From: Candidatus Gottesmanbacteria bacterium CG_4_10_14_0_8_um_filter_37_24
GTDB lineage: Bacteria; Patescibacteriota; Microgenomatia; 2-02-FULL-39-11
Length of the DNA stretch: 43,281 nucleotides
Direction: 5' to 3'
Assembly: GCA_002785215.1 (NCBI GenBank)
Contig: PFMK01000091.1
Location: forward strand, 1-43,281
Shown: positions 16,994 through 25,280 of the stretch, in pieces
How positions within the stretch are numbered: the first letter of the stretch is position 1
Layout of the letters: each line of letters begins with the position of its first letter
Made by a program: the position numbers and the translations under genes
The notes under the pieces: generated by a model
Seen by the model: the letters and a program-made list of their open reading frames with translations, nothing else
What the model was told of the DNA's origin: nothing
Databases searched by the model: none

Positions 16994-17476
16994 AGGGTTT
17001 CGCCTCTTTATATCAGGAAGTCCCGTGCTTTCAGCCCGGGAAGGCTCACATTTATTACAGATGCCAATAAATTCCAATGAATGTTCGATTATATGAAATT
17101 CATTCTCTTTTATGATATTTTCTTCGAGCTGATTGACAGTTTTTTCCAATGCGCTGGAGACAACCGGAGTAATTTTGTTGCACATCTGACAGACTGCATG
17201 ATGATGGTGATTGTCCTTAAGCTGAATCTCGTAACGCATTTTCCCGTCTTTGAACTGAATTTCCTTGACGATCCTTTCTTTGACTAATGTGTTTATTTCC
17301 CGGTAAACGGTGGTTTTATTTACAATCATCCCCTTTTTTATTAAGAGTCGATTAAGTTCAAAAACGTCAACCGGTTGCCCTGCTATTAACAAGAGATTTA
17401 TGATAATTTTTCTTGCATTGGTAAGCCTGTAGCCTTTTGACTTTAGGTTCTTCAAAATCATTTGTATATTATTCAT
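16979..17476 (-). CDS. zur: Fur-family metal regulator, probably the zinc repressor Zur
   Basis: From the ATG at 17,474-17,476 the protein has 165 residues. The N-terminal winged helix includes LKSKGYRLTNARKIIINLLL and KTTVYREINTL, the Fur recognition helix. The dimerisation domain carries NHHHHAVCQMCNK and the closing CNKC, giving the two CxxC pairs of the structural zinc site and a His-rich regulatory site. A longer frame would add 27 residues but would read through the operator and promoter, so I reject that start. The gene heads the operon with znuACB and overlaps its own operator, so zinc-dependent autorepression is likely. The predicted transcription start falls almost on the ATG, suggesting a leaderless mRNA. 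Confidence 0.88.
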   Translation of the reverse strand: MNNIQMILKNLKSKGYRLTNARKIIINLLLIAGQPVDVFELNRLLIKKGMIVNKTTVYREINTLVKERIVKEIQFKDGKMRYEIQLKDNHHHHAVCQMCNKITPVVSSALEKTVNQLEENIIKENEFHIIEHSLEFIGICNKCEPSRAESTGLPDIKRRNPVPTS

Positions 17477-17483
17477 TAAGCAT

Positions 17484-17512
17484 ATTTTAATGCAACTAAG
17501 TTGCAATTGCAA
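17484..17512 (-). promoter_or_regulatory. Promoter and 7-1-7 palindromic Zur-type operator of zur-znuACB
   Basis: On the minus strand TTGCAA (complement of 17,507-17,512) and TAAAAT (complement of 17,484-17,489) are 17 nt apart. Inside the spacer is the perfect 7-1-7 palindrome TGCAACTAAGTTGCA (17,491-17,505), the arrangement of Fur/Zur operators. Binding would occlude the promoter. The sequence differs from known Zur consensus sites, so the assignment rests on geometry and position. Confidence 0.7.
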
Positions 17513-17552
17513 GAAATGATAATTCCTCGACAGGTTGACGGGGGTATCAGTC

Positions 17553-17664
17553 GTCATTCCGAGCGTAACAAAGTGAAGTCGAGAAATCCTCCAACACTCA
17601 GATCGTGGAAGATCCCTCCACGCGCTTCGGAACGTCTAACGTTCCTTCGCTTGGTCGGGATGAC
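17553..17664. repeat. Intergenic inverted-repeat element
   Basis: The element starts with GTCATTCCGA and ends with TCGGGATGAC, imperfect inverted ends about 110 bp apart. Its interior is GC-richer than the surroundings and itself partly self-complementary (CGCGCTTCGGAACG, CCTTCGCTTGG). This is the style of dispersed palindromic repeats between genes of many bacteria. A shorter relative may lie at 42,598-42,632. Confidence 0.55.
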
Positions 17665-17754
17665 TTTCTTAAGTAGCACGCTGTGAGGAATTACTACTCT
17701 GCGGTATCCTTGAAATTAATATTAATCTGCTGATAAAAAAAGAGGTAGAGCTGA

Positions 17755-19302
17755 TTATTCAAAGACCTGCGCTTCGAAAGTATAAAGCTTAGTATCTTTG
17801 TCTTTGTAACAATCCGATGGCAATCCCGCCTTTTGGCTGCATAACTGACCTAAGAATTCTTCCAAAGACCAACCTGACTCTGCAGCAACTTGAGGCAGGA
17901 AAGTACCTGAACGGTTATCTTTCGCAAGCACCACCCCTTCCCTGCCCAGTTTGATCCTGGTCCAGTCCGAGATGCTTTTCTTAGGGGTTAAAACTGATAT
18001 CTCAATTTTTATGTCCTTAAGCTCGCTTTTCTCCACAGGTAAAAAACGTCTATCCTCGCTGGCTGCAGCAATTGTCATCTCCTGTATAACCTGGTATAGC
18101 GGTATATTTGGCTCAAATCTTCCAACGCAACCCCTAAGATTTCCATCTTTACGCAAAGTTACAAAAGCGCCTGACTTTGTAAACAATGCCCCGTTTATCG
18201 GCTTTATTTGGCTCTTCTTTTTATTTTGCACGAATTCATCTAAAGTATTTCGAGCAATTGAAAGCGCCTCTTTTTGGGCCGCATCATCCAGAAACCGGGT
18301 GCTGACAATTTCATCCTGGGTCCAAAATCCTATGGACGCGTAACCAACGACTCTTGTATTGTCTCCTGTGATGTCTCCGGAATTTTGATATTTTATTTTC
18401 CCAATATTGCGGATTTCCAATAAATTTGCCACTTTCAATCCTACTCTGACTGCCCGGAAACCACAGGCAGCGGTTTCTACATTCTGATAATTGCCGCTTT
18501 CAATCCCTGTTATCACTTCCATGAAATTCTTTTCATTGCCGCTCAAAATCGACTTAATGGTTTTTTGATCAACCACGTTTGCCGTTGTACTTGTAGGATA
18601 ATGAGAAAGATCGGTACTCACCACAAGCAGAGTGTCACTATCAATATTCTCAGAGATTTTTTGAGCCAGTCTGTCCAGCGTCTTTTCATCTGTCTCGCCT
18701 ACAAGTATCGGTACAATCTTAAAATCTTTCAAAACTTTTTGAAGAAAAATAAGTTCCACTTCCAGGGAATGTTCTCCCTCGTGAGAAGAGGAATCACTTA
18801 AAATGTTACTTTCTTTTTCAATAATATTGTCAGCTAATGCTTCATCCACTTCCACTTTACCAAGAGGTGTTTCCCATACGCCCTTAGGATAAACAGCTAT
18901 ATGTTCAATATATGATCTGTGGGGAGCACCGATTATTATCACTCTCTTATATGATTTATTTTCAATTTGCCGGAAACCCCAGGCTGCTACGCTTCCCGAA
19001 TAATCAATACCGGCATGCGGGACAATTAAAACTGTTAATCTGCCTTTTTCGTTAATAAGGCCAGTTTGACTTAGAAGTAAGGTCAATTGGTCATCCAGAA
19101 TTTTTTTGTCAGAGGGATAAAAACTGCCTGCTACAGCTGCCTGGCGCAATAATCTGCTTTCATTTCCAGTGATTTGCTTACTGTTCTCTACCTTGTTTCC
19201 TCCTGTTTTTATGATAATCATAACTGAAAATATTATTCCGGTTATTATGATAAACCACAGAACATAGTAACTTATGAACCTCATATCCTTATATACGATC
19301 AT
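17755..19302 (-). CDS. Membrane-anchored AmmeMemoRadiSam system fusion: Memo (B) plus AMMECR1 (A)
   Basis: The 515-residue protein has one N-terminal transmembrane segment (about residues 10-30). A Memo domain follows (about 50-325) with LIVPHAGIDYSG, IIGAPHRSY, VVSTDLSHYPTS and the Cys in ETAACGFRAV, which match the metal-site His and Cys of Memo. An AMMECR1 domain (about 340-515) follows with the hallmark LRGCVGRFEP. In the known three-part AmmeMemoRadiSam set the third member is a radical SAM enzyme; none is in this window. The function of the system is unsettled. The N-terminal helix would place both domains outside the cell, unusual because the separate proteins are normally cytoplasmic. 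It lies between the zinc operon and a divergent zinc-ribbon gene. Confidence 0.85.
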   Translation of the reverse strand: MIVYKDMRFISYYVLWFIIITGIIFSVMIIIKTGGNKVENSKQITGNESRLLRQAAVAGSFYPSDKKILDDQLTLLLSQTGLINEKGRLTVLIVPHAGIDYSGSVAAWGFRQIENKSYKRVIIIGAPHRSYIEHIAVYPKGVWETPLGKVEVDEALADNIIEKESNILSDSSSHEGEHSLEVELIFLQKVLKDFKIVPILVGETDEKTLDRLAQKISENIDSDTLLVVSTDLSHYPTSTTANVVDQKTIKSILSGNEKNFMEVITGIESGNYQNVETAACGFRAVRVGLKVANLLEIRNIGKIKYQNSGDITGDNTRVVGYASIGFWTQDEIVSTRFLDDAAQKEALSIARNTLDEFVQNKKKSQIKPINGALFTKSGAFVTLRKDGNLRGCVGRFEPNIPLYQVIQEMTIAAASEDRRFLPVEKSELKDIKIEISVLTPKKSISDWTRIKLGREGVVLAKDNRSGTFLPQVAAESGWSLEEFLGQLCSQKAGLPSDCYKDKDTKLYTFEAQVFE

Positions 19303-19434
19303 TTTAACACTGTCAAAGCATATCCGCCCTCAGCTCTGCTAAAAAGATATTGAATTAGTAATTGTAATCAGGACCTATATTATACTAGAATCAAATAAGA
19401 ACACTTTCAGAAAATAAAGGAGAGGAGGTGAAAT

Positions 19435-19713
19435 ATGCAATCGGATCTTCCTAAAGGACCATTCTGTCAAAGTTGCGGTATGCCTATGGAAAAAGCGGAT
19501 GACTTCGGTACGCTTGTTAACGGAACCAGAATAAACGATTATTGCCATTTTTGTTTCACCAACGGCCTGTTTATCGAACCGGAGATCACCTTAGCACAGA
19601 TGATCAGTAAAGTATCAGGTATCATGTCAATACACATGAATATACCTGAAGAAGATGCAAGACTACAAGCTGAGTCTCTAATACCCACTCTTAAAAGGTG
19701 GAAAACCGAATAA
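19435..19713 (+). CDS. Small zinc-ribbon protein (putative zinc ribbon domain family)
   Basis: The 92-residue protein has CQSCGMPM near its start and CHFCF about 30 residues later, the four-cysteine pattern of the putative zinc ribbon family, with the typical EKADDFGT between them. A helical C-terminus of about 40 residues follows. A strong AGGAGGTGA lies just upstream of the ATG, in contrast to most genes nearby. The family is thought to act in metal or stress contexts but has no firm role. The gene is monocistronic. Confidence 0.8.
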   Translation: MQSDLPKGPFCQSCGMPMEKADDFGTLVNGTRINDYCHFCFTNGLFIEPEITLAQMISKVSGIMSIHMNIPEEDARLQAESLIPTLKRWKTE

Positions 19714-19872
19714 ATAGTATCATAGAAAAATTCAAAACACCTTTTACTCCTTATTCTCTAGTCTGACTATCTTATTTTCGTAATAAAAAAGTACCTCCTG
19801 GATATGTTTTTAAGTCCAAAACTAAAATATAACGAGTATGATAATATTTACATAACTAATATTTCAGCATTT

Positions 19873-20847
19873 ATGAAAAGAGAAAAATGGATTGACGTGC
19901 TTCGCGGAATTGCGATAATTGCAGTTATCACGGACCATCTGTTTGTCTTTTTCCCGAAAATCAGAATTACCGAAGTCGGCTGGCATACATTTTTCTCCGT
20001 CAATTGGTTCATTTTCCTGTCGGCTGTTACCAATACTCTGTCATATCAAAAAAAGAAAATGTCTTTTCCTGGTTCATATCTTCCTTATCTAAAAAAACGT
20101 GCCGTTATTTTGCTTCCTTATATTTTTGCCACCGTTATCTATTATCTTTTTTATTCCTATCAGCATCTCAATCTTCCCACTCTGGCGGAACAAATCTTTT
20201 ATTTCACCGGCAGCGTACATTTTTATTTTATCCTGGTAATTATTGAACTTTACCTTGTCTTCCCTCTTCTTTATATGATTTTTACCAAAGTAAGTAAAAT
20301 CTGGTGGCATCTGGCTGCCATTTTTATCATTGCATTTTCCACAATGAAGCTGTTTCCCTTAAACCAACCTCCCTGGATGTATCATCCCTATACCACTTTT
20401 ATTGCCTCGTCGTATCTTCTGACTTTTTCTCTTGGTATTTTGTATATGATTTACGAAAAACATTTCGGCAAATTACTTTTTATTTTCTCCATCGTCGTTT
20501 TTTCCATCATGGAAGTATTCCTCTTTTATTCGAAAGGGATATTTATTATCTCCATACCTAACCTGAAACTTATAGCGTGGTCTGTCTCTGGGATTATTAT
20601 CTCTAAAACTATCATCTCATATCCGGCAATAGGCAGATTTCTTCCCAGGAAAACACTTGCTTTTTTAGGGAAACACTCCATGTTTATTTACCTTTTCCAT
20701 TTCCTGATTCTTGAACTGATGTCAAAAATAAATATTTTCTTCATCGCAATTTTGGCATTTGTAATTTCAATACTGGGGTCTTTGATGATTGAGTATTTAT
20801 ATAATCGTCTACAAACCGGCGTAAATATCATTTTGAAGAGAGAATAG
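19873..20847 (+). CDS. Acyltransferase 3 family membrane protein
   Basis: From the ATG at 19,873 the protein has 324 residues. An upstream in-frame ATG at 19,804 would add 23 residues of non-membrane sequence, and neither start has a good Shine-Dalgarno. The start at 19,873 puts the family's opening motif KREKWIDVLRGIAIIAVITDH at the N-terminus, including the catalytic His. About ten transmembrane helices follow, with HSMFIYLFHFLILELM near the end. Such proteins O-acylate envelope glycans or lipids. The acceptor is unknown. It converges on the cbi operon. Confidence 0.85.
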   Translation: MKREKWIDVLRGIAIIAVITDHLFVFFPKIRITEVGWHTFFSVNWFIFLSAVTNTLSYQKKKMSFPGSYLPYLKKRAVILLPYIFATVIYYLFYSYQHLNLPTLAEQIFYFTGSVHFYFILVIIELYLVFPLLYMIFTKVSKIWWHLAAIFIIAFSTMKLFPLNQPPWMYHPYTTFIASSYLLTFSLGILYMIYEKHFGKLLFIFSIVVFSIMEVFLFYSKGIFIISIPNLKLIAWSVSGIIISKTIISYPAIGRFLPRKTLAFLGKHSMFIYLFHFLILELMSKINIFFIAILAFVISILGSLMIEYLYNRLQTGVNIILKRE

Positions 20848-20861
20848 TCCGTATACAAAAA

Positions 20862-21692
20862 TTAGTCTTTATGCTCGTGATCTGTGACGTGAATATGCAA
20901 ATGCTTGTGTGTCTCCTTCTTATGTTTGTGTCTGTGATCGTGTACCAAATTATGCTTCGACAAAAAGGGTATATCTTCTAAAATATTCATAGGCTTGCCC
21001 AGTCTGACCATTTTGTGCTCCTCAGATAAAACCAGGACTCTATCTGCCATATCTTCCACAATCGACAGGTCATGGGTGGCAATAACAACTGTATTTCCCC
21101 TATCTGACAGTGTGTCTAAAAAATCAAGAAACCTGCTTTGGCTTCTGGGATCGAGACTGGCGGTCGGCTCATCAAATAACCATACTTCCGGATTGAAGGC
21201 TAATACCGTAGCAAGCGCTACTCTTTTTTTCTCACCTCCAGACAAAAGGTATGGCGGACGGTTTTTCAGGTGTTCAATATCCAGTAATTTTAATGCTGTT
21301 TTTGCGCGTCTCAGCACTTCACTATTACTGAAACCCAGATGAAGCGGGGCAAAAATCACTTCATCCCAAACTGTCGGGGAAAAAAGCTGGACATCAGGGT
21401 CTTGGAAAACAAAACCAACTTTTTTCCTGAAATCATAAAAATTTTCCTCATTTTGGAAAAAATCAGCATCGATTTTAACACCAAAAGCTTTGATACTGCC
21501 TTTACTCGGAAAATATAATCCGTCCAACATCTTAAGGAGAGTACTTTTACCTGATCCGTTGGCACCCAATATGATCAACCTTTCTCCTTTGGAAATCTTC
21601 AGGGAAATATCTTCCAAAGCCTGTTGATTCCGGTAATAGTAGCTTACCTTCTCCAGTTCAAATACCGGACTATCGGAATTTTGTTTCTTCAT
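20862..21692 (-). CDS. cbiO: Cobalt/nickel ECF transporter, ATPase subunit with His-rich tail
   Basis: The 276-residue protein has all ABC motifs: Walker A GANGSGKSTLL (about residues 42-52), Q-loop GFVFQDPD, signature LSGGEKKRV, Walker B VWLFDEPTASLD and H-loop VIATHD. The last 30 residues are a His/Lys-rich tail with about ten histidines, which suggests metal binding or sensing and supports a Co/Ni role. It starts 2 nt after cbiQ. It may also energise other S components such as the one at 3555-4166, which has no module of its own nearby; that is speculation. Confidence 0.9.
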   Translation of the reverse strand: MKKQNSDSPVFELEKVSYYYRNQQALEDISLKISKGERLIILGANGSGKSTLLKMLDGLYFPSKGSIKAFGVKIDADFFQNEENFYDFRKKVGFVFQDPDVQLFSPTVWDEVIFAPLHLGFSNSEVLRRAKTALKLLDIEHLKNRPPYLLSGGEKKRVALATVLAFNPEVWLFDEPTASLDPRSQSRFLDFLDTLSDRGNTVVIATHDLSIVEDMADRVLVLSEEHKMVRLGKPMNILEDIPFLSKHNLVHDHRHKHKKETHKHLHIHVTDHEHKD

Positions 21693-21694
21693 GG

Positions 21695-22528
21695 TTATTT
21701 GACAAACAAAATGATATTAACACAGAGAATCAGGCATCCTGAAAAGAATAACAGGTCATGACTGTCAAGCTTGAAACTGTCCAATGTTACAATTTTATTC
21801 CTGTATCCTCTGGACTGCATGGACAGATATATTTCCTCGCTTTGGACAAATGATCTGGCAAACAAAGTGCCTATAAGCGATGCCAGCCATTTTCTGTTTT
21901 CCCGCCCTGAAACCCTACCCGCCAACCGGCTTTTCCGGGAAAGAAACATATTGTTTACCGTCTGTAACAAAACGAAAATATAACGGTATGTCATTCCAAG
22001 AATAACAACAAACACCTGTGGAACAAACAGGACCTGCAGTGATTTCAACAGATCATACCAGGGTGTACTAAGAACTGCCAACACTACTAATGATACTGAT
22101 ACGGCAACGCGAAAAATAATATTGAAAGCGGTCAATAGACCCGGTACGGTTATTGATAAATTAATATGCAATGCCGGAAGGTTTACTAGTTCCAAAAGAG
22201 TAGTTCCGGGCGTCACAATATTAAAAATCAGAGGAAAAACAATAATTCCGGTAAAAAAGGGAAGAAAAAGCCAAACTCTTTTAAGAAAAAACTTCATAGG
22301 TATAGAAGAAACAATTGCCAGAAAAAGTATAAATACATATATGAGGACCAGTGAAAGAAATTTGTGTACAAGGTTTACCGTAAGAAGCAGAATGATAAGA
22401 CTGATTACTTTTACTCTGGGGTCAAGACTTTGCAGGTAGCCTTTTTTTTGGGAAACCTCCTGGGTGAAAATTACTTGAAGGAGTAAACTGCCTATACCTG
22501 CAACCGTTTTTTCAAAGAATTTACCCAT
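21695..22528 (-). CDS. cbiQ: Cobalt/nickel ECF transporter, T (coupling) subunit
   Basis: The 277-residue protein has the EcfT/CbiQ layout: a cytoplasmic start, SLDPRVKVI before the first helix, four to six membrane helices, and long cytoplasmic helices with LSRKSRLAGRV and the coupling motif MQSRGYR near residue 240. It links the ATPase to the CbiM membrane component. It is the middle gene of the operon, 45 nt after cbiM. Confidence 0.88.
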   Translation of the reverse strand: MGKFFEKTVAGIGSLLLQVIFTQEVSQKKGYLQSLDPRVKVISLIILLLTVNLVHKFLSLVLIYVFILFLAIVSSIPMKFFLKRVWLFLPFFTGIIVFPLIFNIVTPGTTLLELVNLPALHINLSITVPGLLTAFNIIFRVAVSVSLVVLAVLSTPWYDLLKSLQVLFVPQVFVVILGMTYRYIFVLLQTVNNMFLSRKSRLAGRVSGRENRKWLASLIGTLFARSFVQSEEIYLSMQSRGYRNKIVTLDSFKLDSHDLLFFSGCLILCVNIILFVK

Positions 22529-22573
22529 ATGAATTTCCCCATTACCTTTCTGAAAGAAGTGGTAGACTTTAGC

Positions 22574-23590
22574 TTATTCGTGATTAGACTTTTTCTTTCC
22601 ACCCAGTTTGTTTATAACGGACAATAAAAAGAATATAAATAATCCTGTCAATAATACCCCTAAACAGGCTGAGAATATATAAAGTAGAGTCGGATTTAAG
22701 ATCCCGGGAATGTCATAGTCCGGGATAGGCGCTCTCCAAAAAGATGACCACTTGTCAAATCCCGCCGGAATATATGACAGTCCCAACAAAGCAAGTTCTT
22801 CCCTGCCCCATTCACCCCAGGCAGTTCCCGGCGCCAGAAGACCTAAGGGAGTAAGAAGAATAAGAAAAATAAGGCCTAAAAAACTGAATTTGAATAGTTT
22901 TTTACTTGTCAATGATTTACCTTCGGAAAAAATAAGATCAGGCTGAACCCTCAAAATCCAGGCAAATACCAACCCTGTGACTATACCTTCCGCAAGTCCG
23001 GCAATGGTCAGATGTCCGATCATCATGACAGGAACTGAAACATACAGGTTATAGGGGAAATACAATGCCTGGCCCAGGGAATTTTTATAAAGCATCGGTT
23101 GTATCCCCAACTCTACGGCGGTAAGCAGTGCGGCGATATTTACGGAAATATACCCGGAGATTGATGCGATGACTATTTTTTTCCTGGCAGAATCTTTGCT
23201 TCTAACCAAAAGTCTGTACAAAAAATAACCTGTTAAGGACATCACTATCCCCATATTGAAAATATTTGCGCCCAAAGACAGTATGCCTCCGTCTCCGAAA
23301 AACAGAGCCTGAATAACCAAAGCGACAGTTGCAGACAGTATAGAAGCCCATGGACCAAGAACGATTGCTGATATGGCTATCCCTGTGGCATGACCTGTGG
23401 TTCCGCCGGGAAGCGGGATATTGAACATCATAATAACAAAGGACAAAGCGGAAAAAACTGAAATTAGGGGAATCATCCTACTGTTTAATACCTTTTTGAC
23501 ATTTCGTGAGGCTCGGACTAGAAACGGCAGACTCGCCGCATACATCGCGCCAGAGGTGTAGGGACTCAGATAACCGTCAGGTATATGCAT
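22574..23590 (-). CDS. cbiM: Cobalt/nickel ECF transporter, substrate-specific subunit with C-terminal extension
   Basis: The protein begins MHIPDGYLSP. The conserved Met-His N-terminus supplies metal ligands in CbiM/NikM, so the start is certain. At 338 residues it is longer than plain CbiM (about 220-250). The C-terminal 110 residues contain two hydrophobic segments with a PDYDIPG-bearing extracytoplasmic loop, equivalent to a fused CbiN/NikN-type (PDGLE-like) part. GLAEGIVTGLVFAW and the His of GHLTIAG fit the family. Cobalt and nickel cannot be distinguished by sequence. No cobalamin synthesis genes are visible, so use of cobalt for B12 assembly is not supported here. Confidence 0.9.
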   Translation of the reverse strand: MHIPDGYLSPYTSGAMYAASLPFLVRASRNVKKVLNSRMIPLISVFSALSFVIMMFNIPLPGGTTGHATGIAISAIVLGPWASILSATVALVIQALFFGDGGILSLGANIFNMGIVMSLTGYFLYRLLVRSKDSARKKIVIASISGYISVNIAALLTAVELGIQPMLYKNSLGQALYFPYNLYVSVPVMMIGHLTIAGLAEGIVTGLVFAWILRVQPDLIFSEGKSLTSKKLFKFSFLGLIFLILLTPLGLLAPGTAWGEWGREELALLGLSYIPAGFDKWSSFWRAPIPDYDIPGILNPTLLYIFSACLGVLLTGLFIFFLLSVINKLGGKKKSNHE

Positions 23591-23614
23591 TACTTTCTTT
23601 TATCAATTCCCATA

Positions 23615-24403
23615 TTAAGTATTTACCTCCAAAATACCGCATTTTATCTCAATATCGTTCTTATCCGTAATTGTAGGAATTGCCCTGGAACCTTCTTTGC
23701 CAATCCCGCTAAGGACTGCCGTTTCCAGGCAAACCAGTGGGCCTTTCTGGTAACCTGTCGAGCTGCCAATTGTTCCTGCGCCAATGTTGTAAACATCTAT
23801 CTTGAATCCGTTTTCTTCAAAATAGCTTCCTATCAGCTTTTTTTTATCGCCTGATACTTCACTGGCTGTATAACCCTGTCCTACTACTTCAAGGTCATTT
23901 GTGTTTATCTCCTTATCTGTCTTTGTCCCCTCTATCATCCATTTGAAACTGACTTTTTGTACGTCAGAAAAGGCAATCCCGGACTTTATCTTCAGCCCGT
24001 CTAATATTCCCAAAAGCGGAGCACTTGCTGTCGCTTCCTTTTTCTCTCCTTCCTCGGCGATTGCTCCTGTGCACCTCCAATTTACTTCAGCTGACCTGTC
24101 ATCCTCTTTTATTACACAGGCCGGACTGCAACCTGCTTTCCCGGCGTCAAGATCAATCCACCAAGTACGCGTGAAATCGTTATACTGATAATTTTCTGTC
24201 AGATTGCCTGTTTCAATACAGCTGCTTTTTAAAGCAATATTTCTGACCTCCTGGTAAGATAATTTTCCCTGTTTTGCCAATTCCCCCCCTGTCTCTTTCG
24301 ACTCTCCAAAAGAATTCAAGGAGAGATTATTGGATGAAAGGTAAAAAACCCCTGCGCCAGAGATAATAATGAGTAGTATTATTATAAGAACTATTTTTTT
24401 CAT
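23615..24403 (-). CDS. Anchored extracytoplasmic protein of unknown family, first gene of the cbiMQO operon
   Basis: The 262-residue protein has an N-terminal signal anchor (about residues 4-22) and an extracytoplasmic region with TRTWWIDLDAG, a Cys trio in GCSPACV and WRC, and a later Cys pair near the C-terminus. The C-rich segment resembles a pattern seen in other exported proteins of uncultured bacteria and archaea, but I cannot name a family. It ends 24 nt before cbiM, so it is probably co-expressed. A role in presenting metal to CbiM is possible but unproven. Confidence 0.65.
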   Translation of the reverse strand: MKKIVLIIILLIIISGAGVFYLSSNNLSLNSFGESKETGGELAKQGKLSYQEVRNIALKSSCIETGNLTENYQYNDFTRTWWIDLDAGKAGCSPACVIKEDDRSAEVNWRCTGAIAEEGEKKEATASAPLLGILDGLKIKSGIAFSDVQKVSFKWMIEGTKTDKEINTNDLEVVGQGYTASEVSGDKKKLIGSYFEENGFKIDVYNIGAGTIGSSTGYQKGPLVCLETAVLSGIGKEGSRAIPTITDKNDIEIKCGILEVNT

Positions 24404-24432
24404 GACTTTTTGTTTTTTGAATTATGATAGAT

Positions 24433-25233
24433 TCACTTGATAGTAAATTCTTTCAGCAGCTTTTTTTCCGTCTCCCCCTGTACGTAAGCTTTCACCTCAA
24501 TATATTTTTCAATCCCCGAGCCTATCAGTTTCCTTTTCAAAAGTTCATCAACCTGGAAAAGTCCTGCGGAATTATTCATGTGAATGCTGATTTCAACCGG
24601 TTTGGTTTTTCCCATCGCAATCTCCACATTTTCAATGGCCATGGCAGATACTGAATGAATGTCCACCTTACCGGCCTCATAAGGAATCCTGGACCGACCT
24701 TGATTCATGTCCAATGCATCAGCTACTCTGACAATGCCTGCTTCAATAGTGAACGGCTGGCCGTCTGACCGGTGACTGATTATGGCATGCAGACTTTCGG
24801 AAATAACAATTGTTTTTTGGACAACGGGAAGAAAATCGATAATCTCATGAAGAAGGTTGTTTGCCAAAAAGAGACTGAACTCTTCATGCTCATCCCTCTG
24901 GATACTCATCCCCAGATCATGGAAAAGACTGGCCAGAAGGACCACCAGTTCTGCATGTTTCCCTGACAATCCAAAGTCTTTTGTAATGGACATCTTAATT
25001 CCGCTTTTGACAAGAAGCCTGACAAGTCTCACAGCAATGTTTGAAACTATCTGGAAATGTACCGGCCCGTGGTCTGTCATCCCCAGCCTGTCTATGGCAT
25101 TCACATTTACTACCTGCCAGAGGGTAGTTACTTCCTCGTTTCGATTAACCTTTTCCAAAGCCTTATCCAATAGCTCATTTCCCTCTGTAGGCAAATGGAT
25201 TTTTATATTCGTGTGAGTTTTTGTCTGGTCCAT
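24433..25233 (-). CDS. HD-domain metal-dependent phosphohydrolase
   Basis: The 266-residue protein has an HD superfamily core: a His in DHGPVHFQIV (about residue 56-62), the HD pair in LLASLFHDLGMS (about 107-112), a further His in IISHRSDGQ, and Asp in RVADALDMNQGRSRIP. The C-terminal 90 residues form a separate beta-rich region. Such proteins hydrolyse nucleotides or other phosphoesters in the cytoplasm; the substrate is unknown. It lies 29 nt upstream of the cbi-operon anchored protein and may share its transcript. Confidence 0.8.
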   Translation of the reverse strand: MDQTKTHTNIKIHLPTEGNELLDKALEKVNRNEEVTTLWQVVNVNAIDRLGMTDHGPVHFQIVSNIAVRLVRLLVKSGIKMSITKDFGLSGKHAELVVLLASLFHDLGMSIQRDEHEEFSLFLANNLLHEIIDFLPVVQKTIVISESLHAIISHRSDGQPFTIEAGIVRVADALDMNQGRSRIPYEAGKVDIHSVSAMAIENVEIAMGKTKPVEISIHMNNSAGLFQVDELLKRKLIGSGIEKYIEVKAYVQGETEKKLLKEFTIK

Positions 25234-25280
25234 AGAAATTATATTTTTCAGTATACCATAGGATATATTTCCCTATTTAT

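Noticed and set aside
17477..17557. 27-residue N-terminal extension of Zur
   Set aside because: It would translate through the promoter and operator, and the Fur family starts near the ATG at 17,476.
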